DNA of 64,000 nt, from the NCBI RefSeq assembly GCF_027942865.1, contig NC_134526.1, forward strand, positions 5,479,784-5,543,783, written 5' to 3'. The notes below the pieces were generated by a model, which ran no database searches, had not been told where the DNA came from, and saw only the letters and a program-made list of their open reading frames with translations. Source of the DNA: Odontesthes bonariensis (taxonomy: Eukaryota > Chordata > Actinopteri > Atheriniformes > Atherinopsidae). Below are positions 20,811 through 32,959 of this stretch, piece after piece (the stretch's first letter is position 1; each line of letters starts with the position of its first letter). The position numbers and the translations under genes were made by a program.

Positions 20811-21720
20811 AAATTCAATAATACTTTATTAATCCCCAAAGAAGCTATTGCCGCAGTATTGGTAATTATGAAAAATAAGTTATTGTTATGGACAGATGAC
20901 AAAATACATAAAGTAAATAAAAATTAAAATGCAATTTACTGACTTTGTTTAAGTGCCACTAATATAAAGGCAATATGCCATTAATATGTTCTTATTGTAT
21001 CATCATTATGCTCAGTCATACCTTTCAGACATTTCTTTTAGCAAAAATTTGTACTTTATAGCAACAGGCTGAGGGGAGCGGACGCCAACAATATCAACAA
21101 GATCATCAGGAAGGCTGGCTCCGTCCTGGGGGTCCGCTGGACTCTTTGTTAGTGTCTGAGAGGAGGATGCTGTGTCAACTGCACAGCATCCTGGACAACA
21201 ACACTCACCCTCTCCACCAGGTGCTAACCTCCCGCAGAAGCACCTTCAGCAACACCTATTCCACTGCTGTGTAAGACAGAAGACCAGAGGAAGTCCTTTC
21301 TGCCTGTGGCCATCAGACTGTTTAATTCATCTACCTCAGGTCGAGAGAGGTTCAGTGGAAACACTGCGTCTTAAGGCCAAATGTCACTTTGTGCAATGAC
21401 ACTTTCTCCAGATCACTTTGTTTGTATATATTGTTTTTTTTTTATTGAGGCTGCTAATTTGCACACTGCACATATTGTATTCAGTTACTTATTTAATTTA
21501 ATTTAATTTTATTTTATTTTATTTTATTTTATTTTATTTTATTTTATTTAATTTAATTTAATTTAATTTAATTTAATTTAATTTAATTTAATTTAATTTA
21601 ATTTAATTTAATTTTATTTTAGTACTTTCCTTCTTGTACCTTAACTGTTGCACAGCAATTTCCCTCTGGATAAATAAAGCTTTTTGAGTCTTGAATCTTG
21701 AATCTTCCCCTTCAGTTATA
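20811..21720 (+). mobile_element. Another LINE 3' end with AT-rich tail
   Basis: 'gggagcggacgccaacaata' then 'ggctggctccgtcctggggg' and 'gtggccatcagactgtttaa' are blocks of a LINE C-terminal ORF. The 3' tail ends in repeated 'tgaatctt'. A pentanucleotide array lies inside the tail. Confidence 0.6.
21487..21622. repeat. (AATTT)n/(ATTTT)n microsatellite
   Basis: Blocks of AATTT and ATTTT 5-bp units alternate over about 135 bp. Confidence 0.95.
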
Positions 21721-21967
21721 ACTTTATGGGTTGAAATACAACAAAATTCACCTAAAATTACACTCAAATGTCATTTAGAACATACTAGAACTTTATCATA
21801 ATGAAATATATATTTAAGAATAAAAAAATAAAAATAACTGTTTTTATGAAAATAGTTTAAAGCATGACATTAATATTCTTCTCATGTATTTCTAGATGGT
21901 TCATTTTTTTGTTTGTACTTTTGGCTATGAACGATTGAAAATGTGAACATATTTGGAATCTGATTAA

Positions 21968-22573
21968 CCCTCCTGTTGTCTTGCGGGTCAAAAGTGAGCC
22001 ACTACCATGTTTAGCTGTAGAAAAAATACCTTAAACTATATTTTTCCTACTTGAAATTTTATGACTTTTCCTAAAGGGACCCCATCATTAGAAAAAGTCA
22101 TACTTTATTTTTGTTTATGTTTCCATGTGGGCTGTACACCACTAGGGGACAAAGATTATCTTATGGGTCATTTTTGACCCGTGAATTATAAAAACATTTA
22201 AACACCACAAAAAAGTTCACTGTTTTTTTTCCCTTTCGATATAATTAATTCAGAAGTAATTACTTCACATTTATATAATAGCAATAATAAACCTTTATTA
22301 TGTAAAAGAAAACTGAGAAAACAAGAAAACTGTTGGTCCAACTGACAGTTGGTTTGTGGTAATAAAAAAAAAAAGTGTAATCCTGAAAACTGGTGATTGT
22401 CTTTTTGTATTGTGTAACAAAAAATACATGATAAAAAATGCATTGAATTGAGTTGAATTGATAAATAACAGGTGGTTTCATCATACAGAATAGATTTTGG
22501 ATTTAAAATTCAATTAAGTTTTATTTTGGGGCTTTGGTAGGGCGGCTCATTTTTTACCCATAGGACAAGGGGA
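21968..22573. mobile_element. TTAA-flanked MITE
   Basis: TTAA at 21964-21967 and 22574-22577. Imperfect inverted ends: 'ccctcctgttgtc...gggtcaaaagtgagcc' and the complement of '...tcattttttacccataggac'. AT-rich, non-coding. Confidence 0.7.
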
Positions 22574-22584
22574 TTAATTAGATT

Positions 22585-22965
22585 AGATTAACTTTATTTA
22601 TCCCACAACGGGGAAATTCACTTGCAACAACAGACATGAAACAAGAAATTAAAAAAGAGAAAACATTTTTTTTAAAGAGAAAAAGAAAAAGCAAGTACTA
22701 AAAAGAAAAAAAAAGTTAAGTACTAAAAATTAAAGTGACCAAAAAGTAAAGTGACCTAGTATAAATAATATTGCACATTATGAAGTTGAAATGAATAAAA
22801 TATAAATAATACGGGTAAAGAAAAATCTCTATATGATTATCATGGGAAAGGCAACAACATGATCAGTGTGTGCATGTGTGGTAAAGTCTGACAGCTGCCG
22901 GGATGAAAGAATGTTAACAGAATGTTAACAGAATGTTAACAGAATGTTAAGACCGCACAAGGGTT
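22585..22965 (-). mobile_element. LINE-related fragment with a 12-bp tandem repeat
   Basis: 'aactttatttatcccacaac' and 'ggggaaattcacttg' are the antisense of a common fish LINE tail. At 22908-22950 'agaatgttaac' is repeated about four times. Confidence 0.5.
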
Positions 22966-23029
22966 TAATATATTAAATTTTCACCAGGGTTTCTACGATT
23001 TAATGGATTTATAGCCAAAGATCTCCCCT

Positions 23030-23363
23030 ACATTATGTCCTATTCCACAGCTGCCCAGTAGGTGGCGGTAATGCAGCGCTGAACTGTTTATGCATAGCAA
23101 AGAAAACATAGAAGAAGAGCAGTTAGTCGTAGAAGAAGAACACGAAATCCTCACCGGTTTGGGTCAGTCGTCGAGGCAGATTTAGTTTTTGCGGGTAAAA
23201 AGTTTGTTGTATTTTATTACTAACTAACCCCGAACTTTGTAGAGGGGAAGAAGTCAGAGTAAATCTGCACCTTTGTGTTTGTGGGGACTTTTCGGAAGTA
23301 CTTTGGCTCTTTTTGTAGCGAACTCGCAGCGTGTTTTAAGGAAGGCCTCGCACGTTAATTACC
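23030..23363 (+). promoter_or_regulatory. srsf2 promoter and 5' UTR
   Basis: A fish dispersed repeat ('cagtaggtggcggtaatgca', about 23054-23110) lies just upstream of a leader that runs without ATG interruption of obvious consequence to the start at 23364. No TATA box is seen. The transcription start cannot be fixed. Confidence 0.4.
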
Positions 23364-23962
23364 ATGAGCTACGGTCGGCCTCCCCCAGCCATCGAAGGCA
23401 TGACTTCCCTCAAAGTGGACAACCTCACGTACCGAACTTCGCCGGAAACACTCAGACGTGTCTTTGAGAAGTATGGCCGGGTCGGGGACGTGTACATACC
23501 CCGAGACCGCTACACGAAAGAAAGCCGCGGCTTCGCGTTTGTTCGGTTCCACGACAAACACGACGCCGAAGACGCGATGGACGCCATGGACGGAGCGCTG
23601 CTGGATGGACGGGAGTTACGGGTCCAAACGGCCCGGTACGGCAGACCCCCGGATTCCCACGCCAGTGAGGGACGGAGAGGAGGAGGAGGATCTTCCCGCC
23701 GGCCTGGTGGCCATGGACGCCGAAGCCGAAGGTGAGATGAGTAGTCAAATGGCAACACTTAGTTTTACAGACCCCGCCACCAGACTCCATTTAATATTTT
23801 GGCTATTTAGTTAAGTGTTTGGCTCACTGACCAACACAGGTGATTCAAATATTTAAGTAAAGTACTTCCGGTAAAAAATTAGATTAATTGAAAAAAATCG
23901 GCTGTTGCTAAACAAATTTATTTTAACAAATTTCATCAAGATTTTTATTCTCTCCTTCAAAC

Positions 23963-24008
<46 letters not shown>

Positions 24009-24794
24009 TACTTTATTATTTTATTTATTTACTTATTCATTTATTTATTTTATCTTTTGATTAATCTTACTTTATTCTATTTTACCCTTATTATCATTAT
24101 TATTACTACTATTGTTATTACACAATTATTTATTTTATTTACTCTTTTTAAATATATACTGTATATGTATATTTCTTAAGATATCTGAATGTACTTATCT
24201 ATTACTTATTTTATTTAATTATTGTTATTGCTGTCTGTGTCTGTTAGATAATTCATTGTGAAAAATGATAAAAAATTGTTGAAACTAAGATTTTTATTCT
24301 CAAAAACGCTTTGTTGAGCATATTCATGGTTCCAGGAGAACTTTCTAAGTCCTTAAAAATATAGGTTCTCTTCTTCAGGGGTTTCTGATCTAACGTTGTT
24401 TATGTTATTTTCTGAGTGTTAGTCATTAGATTGTTGACCATAACTAATCAAACTGAATGTGTGCAGCCGCTCGCCCAGCCCGAGACAAAGAAGACGCTCC
24501 AGGTCCCGGAGCAGGAGCCGCTCTCGTTCTCGAAGTAGATCCCGATACTCCAGGTCCAGGTCTTACTCCAGATCCAGATCCAAATCCCACTCCCCCAGGA
24601 ACAAGAAGACCAAGGCTCATTCTCCATCCAGATCCAGATCCCGCTCAAAGTCCAAGTCCAAGTCCAAGTCCAGGTCCAGGTCCAGGTCCAGGTCCAGAAG
24701 CTGTACCCCTTCCTCCAAAAGAGGGTCCAGGTCTCGGTCCAAAAGCCCGCCCAAATCAGCAGCAGCACCAGAGAATGGGGTAGAGTCCTTGTAG
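23364..24794 (+). CDS. srsf2: Serine/arginine-rich splicing factor 2
   Basis: Two coding exons, 23364-23731 and 24467-24794, joined inside an AGC serine codon, give 231 residues. An RRM occupies about residues 14-92 with RNP2 (LKVDNL) and RNP1 (RGFAFVRF). The N-terminus [20 protein letters not shown] and the linker [10 protein letters not shown] match vertebrate SRSF2 closely. The rest is an RS domain of RS/KS dipeptides ending [19 protein letters not shown]2 binds exonic enhancers and promotes splice-site choice in the nucleus. The linker after [10 protein letters not shown] differs from the tetrapod form ([11 protein letters not shown]). Only 20 bases after the stop, a consensus donor (ACGG|GTGAG, 24815) begins a probable 3' UTR intron; such introns are used by SR genes for autoregulation. 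Confidence 0.95.
23964..24009. repeat. (TTA)n microsatellite in srsf2 intron
   Basis: About 15 TTA units inside a longer AT-rich low-complexity intron. Confidence 0.95.
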
Positions 24795-26260
24795 AGCTCC
24801 GCACCTCACTGACGGGTGAGTTCACACTTTTTAAGAATGTGGTGTTTGAATTAAAGGTGGTGTGAGAGCTGGGTGGAGGTCTGAGGGCGGCGTACATCCA
24901 GGTGGGGTCCTCAGCGGCACGGGCGGGAACTGTGGCGCCCGACTGTAATCTCCACAGCTGCCCTGAGCTGGAACACGTGACAACACGTGCCGGTGGAGGT
25001 TCCAGATCGGCTCGGGGTCCGTCGTCTGCTGAACACGTCACACAACATGGCTGTACGCCTGAATGGGAGTACATTGCGATTGGCTGTATTAGCCATAGTA
25101 ACCGTAACTAGGTGCTGTACGTCGGACAGTTGTGATTGGCTCGGACAAACTACGCTGCGTTCGACTTTCACGACAGACAGAGAGATAGATGACGTTTCTT
25201 TAAGCTAATTTTTCAGTGTGTGTATTTGTCTTATTTACTTAGACTGTGTGTATATATATATATATATGTAGTGTATGTAGATACACACATATCCAACAGC
25301 ACAACTTTTACAAGTTTTATGTACATTTATATGCAGGAGTCCACACGCATATAGTCAGAGGTTATTGCTGCTCAGCACACAAAACCTTAAATGAAGCTTC
25401 TCTTCAGACTGAACCAAAGTGGCCAAAATGATTAAACTAAACAAACTAGATCTTAAAGGTTTGGGGCTAGTGGTGGTCAAGGTGTGGTACACACTATTCT
25501 GTAGGAAATATTTAATTTCTTCGTAAAAGCTCTCCATAGCTGCTGCCGATCACCGAAAGAACGAGAAAAAAAACTCTCCGACGTACAGCGCCTAGTTACG
25601 GTTACTATGGCTACTACAGCCAATCACAATGTACTCCCATTCAAGCGGACAGCCATATTGTGTGACGTAATCAGCACACGACGGACCCCCGAGCCGATCT
25701 GGTACCTACAGGAGACGTGACGGTGAACCAGAAATAAAACCTGTTAAAAGCATTAATTGGAAAATGAATGAATTATTCTGGAACTTCAGAATCATTAAGA
25801 AGCAGAATAAACGGATGAAATGAAGTGGTGAAGAAGCTGAAGTGAGAGCATGATGTCAGACCCGTGGTGATGTTTGGTTCTGGGGAACGTGTGGAGCTGC
25901 TCTCCCCTGACTTCTGCCTCTCTTCACAGCTCTGCCCGCAGACCTCTGAACTCCCAGACTGGCCCTCACACAGGCAGCGGCGTCCAGCTGGAAAAGGTTA
26001 TTGTGATGTTCTCGCTTCAGTCTGTCATTTCTTTTAACCTCAGTTTGATTTCACTGCTGTGCTGAAATTTTATTTCCTTTATAGTTTTGTAAGTCTGGTC
26101 TAAAGTGTCGTAGAGAGGAAGTATTTTCAACATTAAAATGATTAAAAATGAACCAGAATCATCCTGTTTACACCTGAGCAACACCTTGATTTTTGTGTTT
26201 TGTTGAGTAAACAACCAAATAAAAACGGGCAACATGAATAAATGTTGTTTTTACGGACAT
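24795..26260 (+). other. srsf2 3' UTR with probable intron
   Basis: Donor at 24815 and a strong acceptor (pyrimidine tract then CACAG ending 25929) would define a 3' UTR intron that contains the foldback element 24998-25705. AATAAA signals at about 26217 and 26236 could end the transcript. Inference from splice consensus. Confidence 0.5.
24998..25705. mobile_element. Foldback DNA element in srsf2 3' UTR intron
   Basis: Arms 24998-25130 and 25577-25705 are near-complementary (both contain 'ccagatcggctcgggg', 'gggagtacattg' and 'gttactatggc' or complements). The core has 'ta' and 'ac' microsatellites. No ORF; the target duplication was not resolved. Confidence 0.7.
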
Positions 26261-26732
26261 GATTTCTTTGTGCATGTGTTTTTAGAAGTCAGCATGATTC
26301 TTTCCTGAATTTCTTCTGAAAACTGTGACTTTGCCGCCCCGTGTTCAGTCAGACTCGATCGAAATCTGTTTCCAGACTTTAGACACGTGCTTTTTTTTCC
26401 TAATCCTGCTTGTGTGTTTGTTTTTGTGCACTAGGCGCAGTTGTGTAGCAGTTGAGTTTTGCTGGTTAGCTGTTAAGGTGGCGTGTTGCTCTGCTGGGTG
26501 CTGGGATGTATCCAGTATTCTCCAGAATGCTCCTGTGACTACGCTGGTACGGTGGCTGCAGTCTCTTACTTTGTACCGTCAACTATTTTTCTTCCTTTAG
26601 TTTCGAACCAACAAATGTGACGTTCATTAAAGATTTGCTGTTTTTCTCTATGGCAGCCTCCTCTCTTATTATTCTGCTTTATTTGTCCAGCTGCTGTTTA
26701 TCCGCAGTAAGAAGGGCAGATTTCCCCTCATC
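26261..26732. other. Intergenic, nothing recognised
   Basis: No supported gene. A further 'cattaaagatttg' polyadenylation-like site lies near 26627. Confidence 0.4.
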
Positions 26733-27410
26733 TTCAGTCCAGAGGAATGAGTTTTTTCTTCATTAAGCCACTTAACTCTGAGCTGTGAACCATTCAGGCA
26801 GGAAAAAGGCTCCTAACTCAAGGGATGAACCAGTGTTGTGTCCACACAGAACAGACAACTGAGCAAAGAAGTTTTAAACTGGATCTTTAGGCACTTTGTT
26901 CCCAGCAGCCTGTCACAGAGACACATCATTTGTTCCCATTTCTTTAGCTGCATCTGTGAAAAACAGCTTCATAGTTTCAACTTTTTTCTACATTTACGTT
27001 AAAACTGCTTTCAGTTACCAAAAGAGTAAAATTAATATAAGAAATTCAGTTTAAAAAAAATCCTAATCCCAAAATAATGAACGTTATCACGTCTAAAAGT
27101 AGGAAAAAAACATCAACATCAAGAAAAAGTAAATAAGATTCATTTTAAAGCTTAAAAAAGGAATATAAGATATAATCTAATGACTAATTATGGAACAATT
27201 CATATAAATGAAATGATTAAACTGTTTTATGCCACCAGAAATGAATAATCTAGAAGCTCTTTGTGGGTTTTAGACTGGAATTAAGATTTGTTCCCATTTC
27301 TTTAGCTGCATGTGTGAAAAACAGCAAAGATAACACAGTGTGACAGACAGAAAACAGGATTTCTGCAGCAACAAGGTGATTCCCAAAGAGCTGTTAGCTG
27401 AAAACTTGGC
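26733..27410 (+). repeat. Segmental duplicate, copy 1 (partner 43375-44008)
   Basis: Same orientation and near-identical to 43375-44008 over blocks such as 'gcactttgttcccagcagcc', 'cacatcatttgttcccattt' and 'tagctgaaaacttggc'. Copy 1 carries about 78 bp absent from copy 2 near 26800-26878. It is composed partly of old Tc1 sequence. Confidence 0.85.
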
Positions 27411-28010
27411 ATATCTCAGCATGGTATGCAGTGTGTCCTTAAAACATTTGAGGAAACTGGACAAGTGGAGGACAGAAGAAGAAGTGTCAGGCCTAAAGAA
27501 CTATCTACAGCAGATGAACAGGATCTGAAAGTGATGTCCTTAAGAAAGAGGAAAACATCCAGCAAAGACCTGACACAGGAGCTGAGAGATGCATCTGGAC
27601 CTTCAGCTGATCCATCTGCTGTTGGCCCAAGCCTCATCAGAAATGGGCTCCATGGAAGGGTGGCTGTCAGGAAGCCGTTCTTAAGGAAGGGAAACAGGGA
27701 GAAAAGGCTGAGCTGTGCCAAAGGACACAAGAAGTGGGCTGAAAATCAGTGGCAGCAGGTCTGATGGAGGGATGAATCCTCCCCAGAGCCCGGAGCTCAA
27801 CATTACTGAAGCAGTGTGGGATCATGTTGGCAGAGAACGGAACAAAAGGCAGCCCACATCCAAAGAAGAGCTTTGGGATGTCCTTCAAGAAGCCTGGAGA
27901 ACTATTCCTGAAGACTCCTTAAAGAAAGGACAGAAAGCTCGTCTGAGAGGGTTCAGGCTGTGCTGGAGGAGAAAGGAGCTCAGAGCAGATATTCACTTTA
28001 AAACTGCTCA
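27340..28010 (+). pseudogene. Tc1 transposase with internal deletion
   Basis: Frames 27426-27764 and 27715-28017 encode Tc1 blocks LKTFEETGQVEDRRRSVRPK, LTQELRDASG, RNGLHGRVAVRKPFLRKGNR, then PPQSPELNITEAVWDHVGRE. The catalytic core between ENQWQQV and PPQSP is missing and the frame changes, so it is inactive. Confidence 0.8.
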
Positions 28011-28052
28011 GAACTGAACTAACTCTGGTTCTGACTCAGATTCTGGGTTTAT

Positions 28053-28500
28053 TATGAGGGGCCGTTTAGGACTTAACTATTGAAACACTCACACACACAT
28101 ACATACATACTTTGTAAACCTATGCACGCTCGTATATAAAACATTATACACACTCGTCTGAAACACATACATATGAGAAACACACACGCATACATAAATA
28201 CTTCCGTGTCATATACACATACATATGAAATGCTTGCATGCATACAAGTGAAACATATATTGTTGAACACTTACACCTTCATAAGTGAATCTCTTGCATA
28301 TGATTACAAAGATATAAAAAGTTTAGATACATGTGCAAGTGTTTCACATATATTTGTATAAATGTTTCAAATGTGTATGTATACGTTTTTCAGTTATAAG
28401 TGTGTATGCTCTTACATGAGGATGTGCAAGCGTTTCACATATATTCATACAAGTAATTTCAGTAGTGACCGGGAGAGCGTTTCAATAGTATGTATGAATG
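28053..28500 (+). mobile_element. Low-complexity element, copy 1 (inverted partner 40661-41191)
   Basis: Begins 'tatgaggggccgtttaggac' and ends 'tatgtatgaatg'; near both ends lies 'ctattgaaac' in inverted orientation. The body repeats 'tgtttca' and 'catacat' motifs irregularly. A reverse-complement copy lies 12 kb away. Class unknown. Confidence 0.65.
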
Positions 28501-28892
28501 AAATCTCACTAGCATACAGAAGGCGGAAGCACGCGCAAAACTACCCGGGTGGCACGGGGTGGCAGCCGCCACCCCAGTCAAAAAATACCAACTGACGATT
28601 TATTGGATAATATTATTAATATCGTTTTAAGATCAAATCAAATGCAAAACAATCCGAAATCGGTGTTAAACTGCAGAATGTTACATTTGAAAAATACTGA
28701 AACTGATTAGTTTCTTATCAGTTACTTATCAGTTTATTTTTCCAATTTCTTAATAACATCACTTTCAGATACTGATCACCTGCTGTAGATAGTTTTTTTT
28801 AGGCCTGACACTTCTAATTCTGCCTTCCACTTTTCCAGTTTCCAATTATTTTTTTATGGACACATAGTACACCAAGGCACGTCAAGCGTTAA
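28501..28892. other. Intergenic, nothing recognised
   Basis: No gene or clear repeat seen. Confidence 0.4.
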
Positions 28893-29306
28893 AGTAATAC
28901 TATGTAACATTTCTACCTTAGAATAACAGTTGTGCGGCTAGAATGAGTTTTAATATTACGATTGGCCTGTCTCCTATGCCCTTCGGGGGTCTGAGTTGGA
29001 AAAACTGCGCTATGTAACTTTGCTGGAGCGGCCCGGGAGCTCAGCGGAAGTACTTCGACTTGCTTTCTGGCACACCTACCGCAAAAACAAATAGACCCCT
29101 CTCACGCTCCCAGGTATAAGGCTAAGCTAGCGCAAAATTGTCAGTGAGTACGATCATCATGGCAGAGGCACAGAAGAAACAGAAGAAGACGTTGACTGAT
29201 GAAGCAAGCAAGAGAAAGAGAGAGGCAGTGTCGTAACCATACATTACCTCCAAGCCTGTAGGGGGAGCTCCATAATGGGCTTTTTGAGAAGTTACATAGT
29301 ATTGCT
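28893..29306. mobile_element. TTAA MITE with a short coding-like segment
   Basis: TTAA at 28889-28892 and 29307-29310. Inverted ends 'agtaatactatgtaac' and 'gttacatagtattgct'. Inside, a frame starting near 29159 (MAEAQKKQKKTLTDEASKRK) may be the remnant start of a transposase. Confidence 0.8.
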
Positions 29307-29529
29307 TTAAACTGGGTTATATTTGGCATTTTGTTCAGAGATGCAACTGAAGAAATGTCAACAAGTGTTGACTGATAAGCTGCTGAGGACAAAGTGTCTT
29401 AAGATCGATTTTGACATTGGCTCCCCACTAAGTTTTCTGTTATGTATAGACACAACAGTAGTTGATCTTTTTAGTTCTTACGTTTAAATAAATTCATATG
29501 TCAGTGTGTTAAATGAGAAAAACCACGTC

Positions 29530-29690
29530 TCTGAAAATGGTCAGGACCAAGGCCTGGACTGAAAATTTGTGAAAAAGCAGTCAATGTCCAAAGAAGAATT
29601 TCAAAAGAACTTCAGAGATCCTGGAGAACTGTTGCCCAAGAACATTTTAAAAGATTACAAGAAAGTCTGACTCCCTGGAAACACGATATA
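29530..29690 (+). mobile_element. Tc1 transposase C-terminal fragment
   Basis: 'aaagaagaatttcaaaagaa' and 'tcctggagaactgttgccca' encode the usual Tc1 C-terminal SKEEFQKN and SWRTVAQ blocks across frames. Too short to be more than a relic. Confidence 0.55.
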
Positions 29691-30187
29691 AAGACAAGAA
29701 AGGTGACTCAAGAAGTTTGCACGGTATTGTAATCAACTTGTTTTTTTATTTATTCATTTTTCATATAAATGTCATAATTCCTGGAAAGTTTCAAGAGGAA
29801 ACAATCACAAAGTACACCAGAGAGGAATATTTCACAATCATTCTTGTTTTTCTTTCAAATTTGTGTTCTTCACACGCTACATATTTTTGATCAAAAGTAA
29901 GTCAAATCTGTCTTGTTGTTTTTTAATCACAGCTCCAGATTGTACAATACTTTTAATTGGTTCTTCATTTGATACAAAGGAAAAGTTATGATTTAAAAGT
30001 TTAGAAGATGCTGTACCCTTAACAGCACAACAAATCAATAACCAGAGACAGTAAACATTTATTCAATGTATTTATTCAAATTAAATTATTGCTTAACTAC
30101 TGTTGCAGTAATCCCAGATATTTTGGCATTAGTACCCTTTTGATTATATGTCAATGTTGAATCACTAATCAACATTTCAGCTTTTCA
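29691..30187 (-). other. 3' UTR and flank of the lectin gene
   Basis: On the minus strand AATAAA signals (plus 'tttatt' near 30058 and 30070) follow the stop at 30188 by about 120 bp. Beyond that, AT-rich DNA with nothing recognised. Confidence 0.5.
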
Positions 30188-32894
30188 TTATTCACCAACA
30201 CTGGTACCGTTGCTCTGTTCCATGAAGACCACCCCCCAGTAAGCTCCCAGTGAAGTTATCCCATTTCCATTGTAGCGGCCGCTCAGCAGTCTGAGCTCTG
30301 CGTCTGGGTGCACCGGGTAGAAGTTAAAGGATTTCTGTAAGACAGAAGCAAAAAATTAAGCATCATCGTGTGTTTCTTAGTCTTTCTTGCTGAAACAAGA
30401 GAATATGGCAGGAGGTGCAGACCTGAATTGGCTGGCCGACATTCAGGGTGCGTCCTTTAGATGTCACAAAAATCAGCTTGTAGATGTAGTTGGTGTGGTA
30501 TTTACCAGAGATCTAAAACATGCAAGTGGCATGAGGAAGAAAATATCAATCTACACAAAATGATAGACCGTTTACATTGCAACGCAGTTACAAAGGATTT
30601 TACTGTGTAAGACAGCTCAGTTTAGTTTGAGGTAAAGGCATGTGGACTCTTCATGAGGCCCAGAGCCGGCCCAAGGCATATGCCAACTACGCGGTCGCTT
30701 AGGGCCCCCACGCCACCAGGGGGGCCCAGAGAGCACCGAGACGTTGTGATAAAAAAGTTAATATATACATGAAATTAAAATAACATTGAATAATTTAAAC
30801 GAAATTGTATTACACCAGAAAAAAAAAATTTATTTGACAAAATACTAATACTAGGTTAATTTATGCCTCCTGTTGGCTGCTGCCACCGTTGGGCAAAATT
30901 ATTTAAGTATTGTATTTATTATTTAAGTATTTAATTTTGATTACAACTTTATTTTTCTGTAAGATAATGTGAATGTCATTTGATTCTATTTTGGATTTGG
31001 ATTTTGAACATTTTGCACACCATTGCACATCTGAAAGAAATTAAACTATTTAACGTGTTTACTATAAATGCAGTCTCCAGCCTGCTGATGTTGCTTTCAA
31101 ATAGTTAAATTAATGACCCATACTTATACATCACTCTTTATGTAGAAGTTAATTAAACCATATTTATTAGTTTGCTAACCCTTTAAGGTTAAAAACAAGA
31201 ATGACACCTGTATAATGTAAGATGATTACAAATAATGCTAATGATTGTGGGTCCGTTACACACATAACAGTGTAGCCTATGGAACAATGAGGCATCTGGA
31301 GCTGAGGTGATGGTAGGGGGCCCCAAATGAAATTCTGCTTAAGGCCCCATAAAGGCTTGGGCCGGCCCTGATGAGGCAGATCATATCAGGGAGCCTCACA
31401 ACATAAGGACAACATCTCACCATTTTATGAAGAGAAACTCAACAATGTATGCACAGTGTTTTTATGTATTTAGTCAGGTTATTACAAATGTGTTTTATGG
31501 TGATGCCTTTGAATAAAAAACGGATTAAAAAAATGACTTGTACAACAAACTACACATTTCATTAGCAGCGTTTTCTGTGCACGAGATTAACTCCCATTGA
31601 TGTGGATGTTTGGTTTTGAGACTTTGCAGACAAACTAAAAGAAAACTCTTTGGACGGGAATAATAATGATCTATAATTTCAGTATCAATTTAATCTCTGA
31701 CCTGAAAAATGAACTCTCCATCAAACAGGTCCAGCTCATTTGCATTTCCAACTTTGCGACCCAGCACTGGAGTCCAGGTGTATTCGTAGCGTAGCTGAAT
31801 ACTGGAAATGAAAAAAAGCCGCAATGGATATGCAGTGTTAAGCATCAAATGTAATATGAAGAAATAAACTGGATGATTAGTTAAAGTCCTGACATGATGG
31901 AGCATGTTCTTGTAATGACTCAGGGAAGGACAAAAGGGCAGTTAGCCACTGCTATAAATAAAAAGCTATGAATGAAACTTTAAAAAACAAAAATAAGAAA
32001 ACTACACCACTTTCTTCACAATCTAAAATATATTAATATTACATATATATTCTATAATACAAACAATACCAGTACATTTAATTTAGTATCTAACGTTTCA
32101 TGATTGTTGCACCCTCTTGTCAAACTTGAATATGGCTGCAGTTCACCAACTTTATAGCTTTGATTTTACAAACTAAGTATTTGCCCAAACCCAAAACTGT
32201 TGAAATAATAACTTAAAAAACTTTTGTCTTTTTGTAAAACATAAAAGAAATGTAAGGAATAAAAGATTCCAACCACACTAAAAGGAAATATGGTCAGTGC
32301 ATTCACCAAAAAACAAACTGGCCAGCCACTTTTAACAGCTAACTGAACAGTAACTGTCAGTGACTGCAGGGACCCCAGTGAGAACTGGTGGCACCTCTGT
32401 GCAGCTGAAAAAATATGTTAAACCTTCAGTCTTTAACGCACATTGTTAAGAATCAAGAGAGACTGACCCTGTGATGTAAGAGTTGGAAATCTCCCAGACC
32501 CTGACGGCTGTGATCCTTCCTTCCCCCTCTGATGAGAAGGATTCGCCGGACCCGCTTCCCACAGCACGAGAGTAAGAGTAGTGCACCAACCCAGCTGGAG
32601 ACGTTCAAATAAGTTACACAGTTACAAGGAGAGGCCACTGCACTTAGACTCAATTTCTGCCAGCCATACAAACATGAATAAAGGAGTCATTAGATGGTTA
32701 ATGTTCATTTCAAAAGTCTGGATGGGTTAAAAGCGGAGGACAAATTTCGTGTGTATGCATGTATGCATGACAATAAATCTGATCTTGATCTTGATCTTAA
32801 TATTGAAGTACAAAGTGTTAGATAGATGAGTTACTTCCTTACGTTTTGCCAGGCAGCTTGCGCAGAGAGCAGCAAAGAACAAGAGGGAAAACAT
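30188..32894 (-). CDS. Secreted jacalin-fold lectin, ZG16-like (171 aa)
   Basis: Five coding exons on the minus strand: 32843-32894, 32468-32594, 31702-31801, 30423-30512 and 30188-30334, with consistent phases and GT-AG borders. Residues 1-16 are a signal peptide (MFSLLFFAALCASCLA). The rest follows the order of a jacalin-like domain: SYSRAVGSGSGESFSSEGEG, RITAVRVWE, IQLRYEYTW, ELDLFDGEFIFQISGKYH, KLIFVTSKGRTLNVG, FYPVHPDAELRLLSGRYNGN, LGAYWGVVF, matching zymogen granule protein 16-type lectins. These bind glycans in secretory granules or mucus. A TATA-like box upstream (33734-33741) and a noncoding first exon (33658 to about 33705) suggest tissue-restricted expression. Introns contain hAT insertions (30661-31370; 32960-33505 upstream of the first coding exon). 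Sugar specificity cannot be judged. Confidence 0.88.
30661..31370. mobile_element. hAT-type element in lectin intron
   Basis: Ends 'cagagccggcccaagg' and 'cttgggccggccctg' are inverted; flanks are ATGAGGCC (30653-30660) and ATGAGGCA (31371-31378), one mismatch. No transposase. Confidence 0.8.
32735..32800 (+). mobile_element. LINE-type 3' tail
   Basis: 'gacaataaatctgatcttga' followed by repeats of 'tgatct', the end structure of several fish LINEs. Confidence 0.4.
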
Positions 32895-32959
32895 TCTGAG
32901 ATGCGAAAACCTCCTCAAACAGCTCTGAAATCAGAAGTTACACAGAGGTTACAAAGCAC

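Noticed and set aside
24457-24783. Plus-strand ORF rich in PGPGPG overlapping srsf2 exon 2
   Set aside because: Alternative frame of the RS repeats; the spliced frame from exon 1 uses RSRS.
24448-25074. 208-codon minus-strand ORF with WTWTWTWT repeats
   Set aside because: Antisense shadow of the srsf2 RS-domain exon.
28073-28595. ORFs rich in Tyr/Cys/Val in the 28-kb region
   Set aside because: They come from the low-complexity 'catacat'/'tgtttca' element, not a gene.
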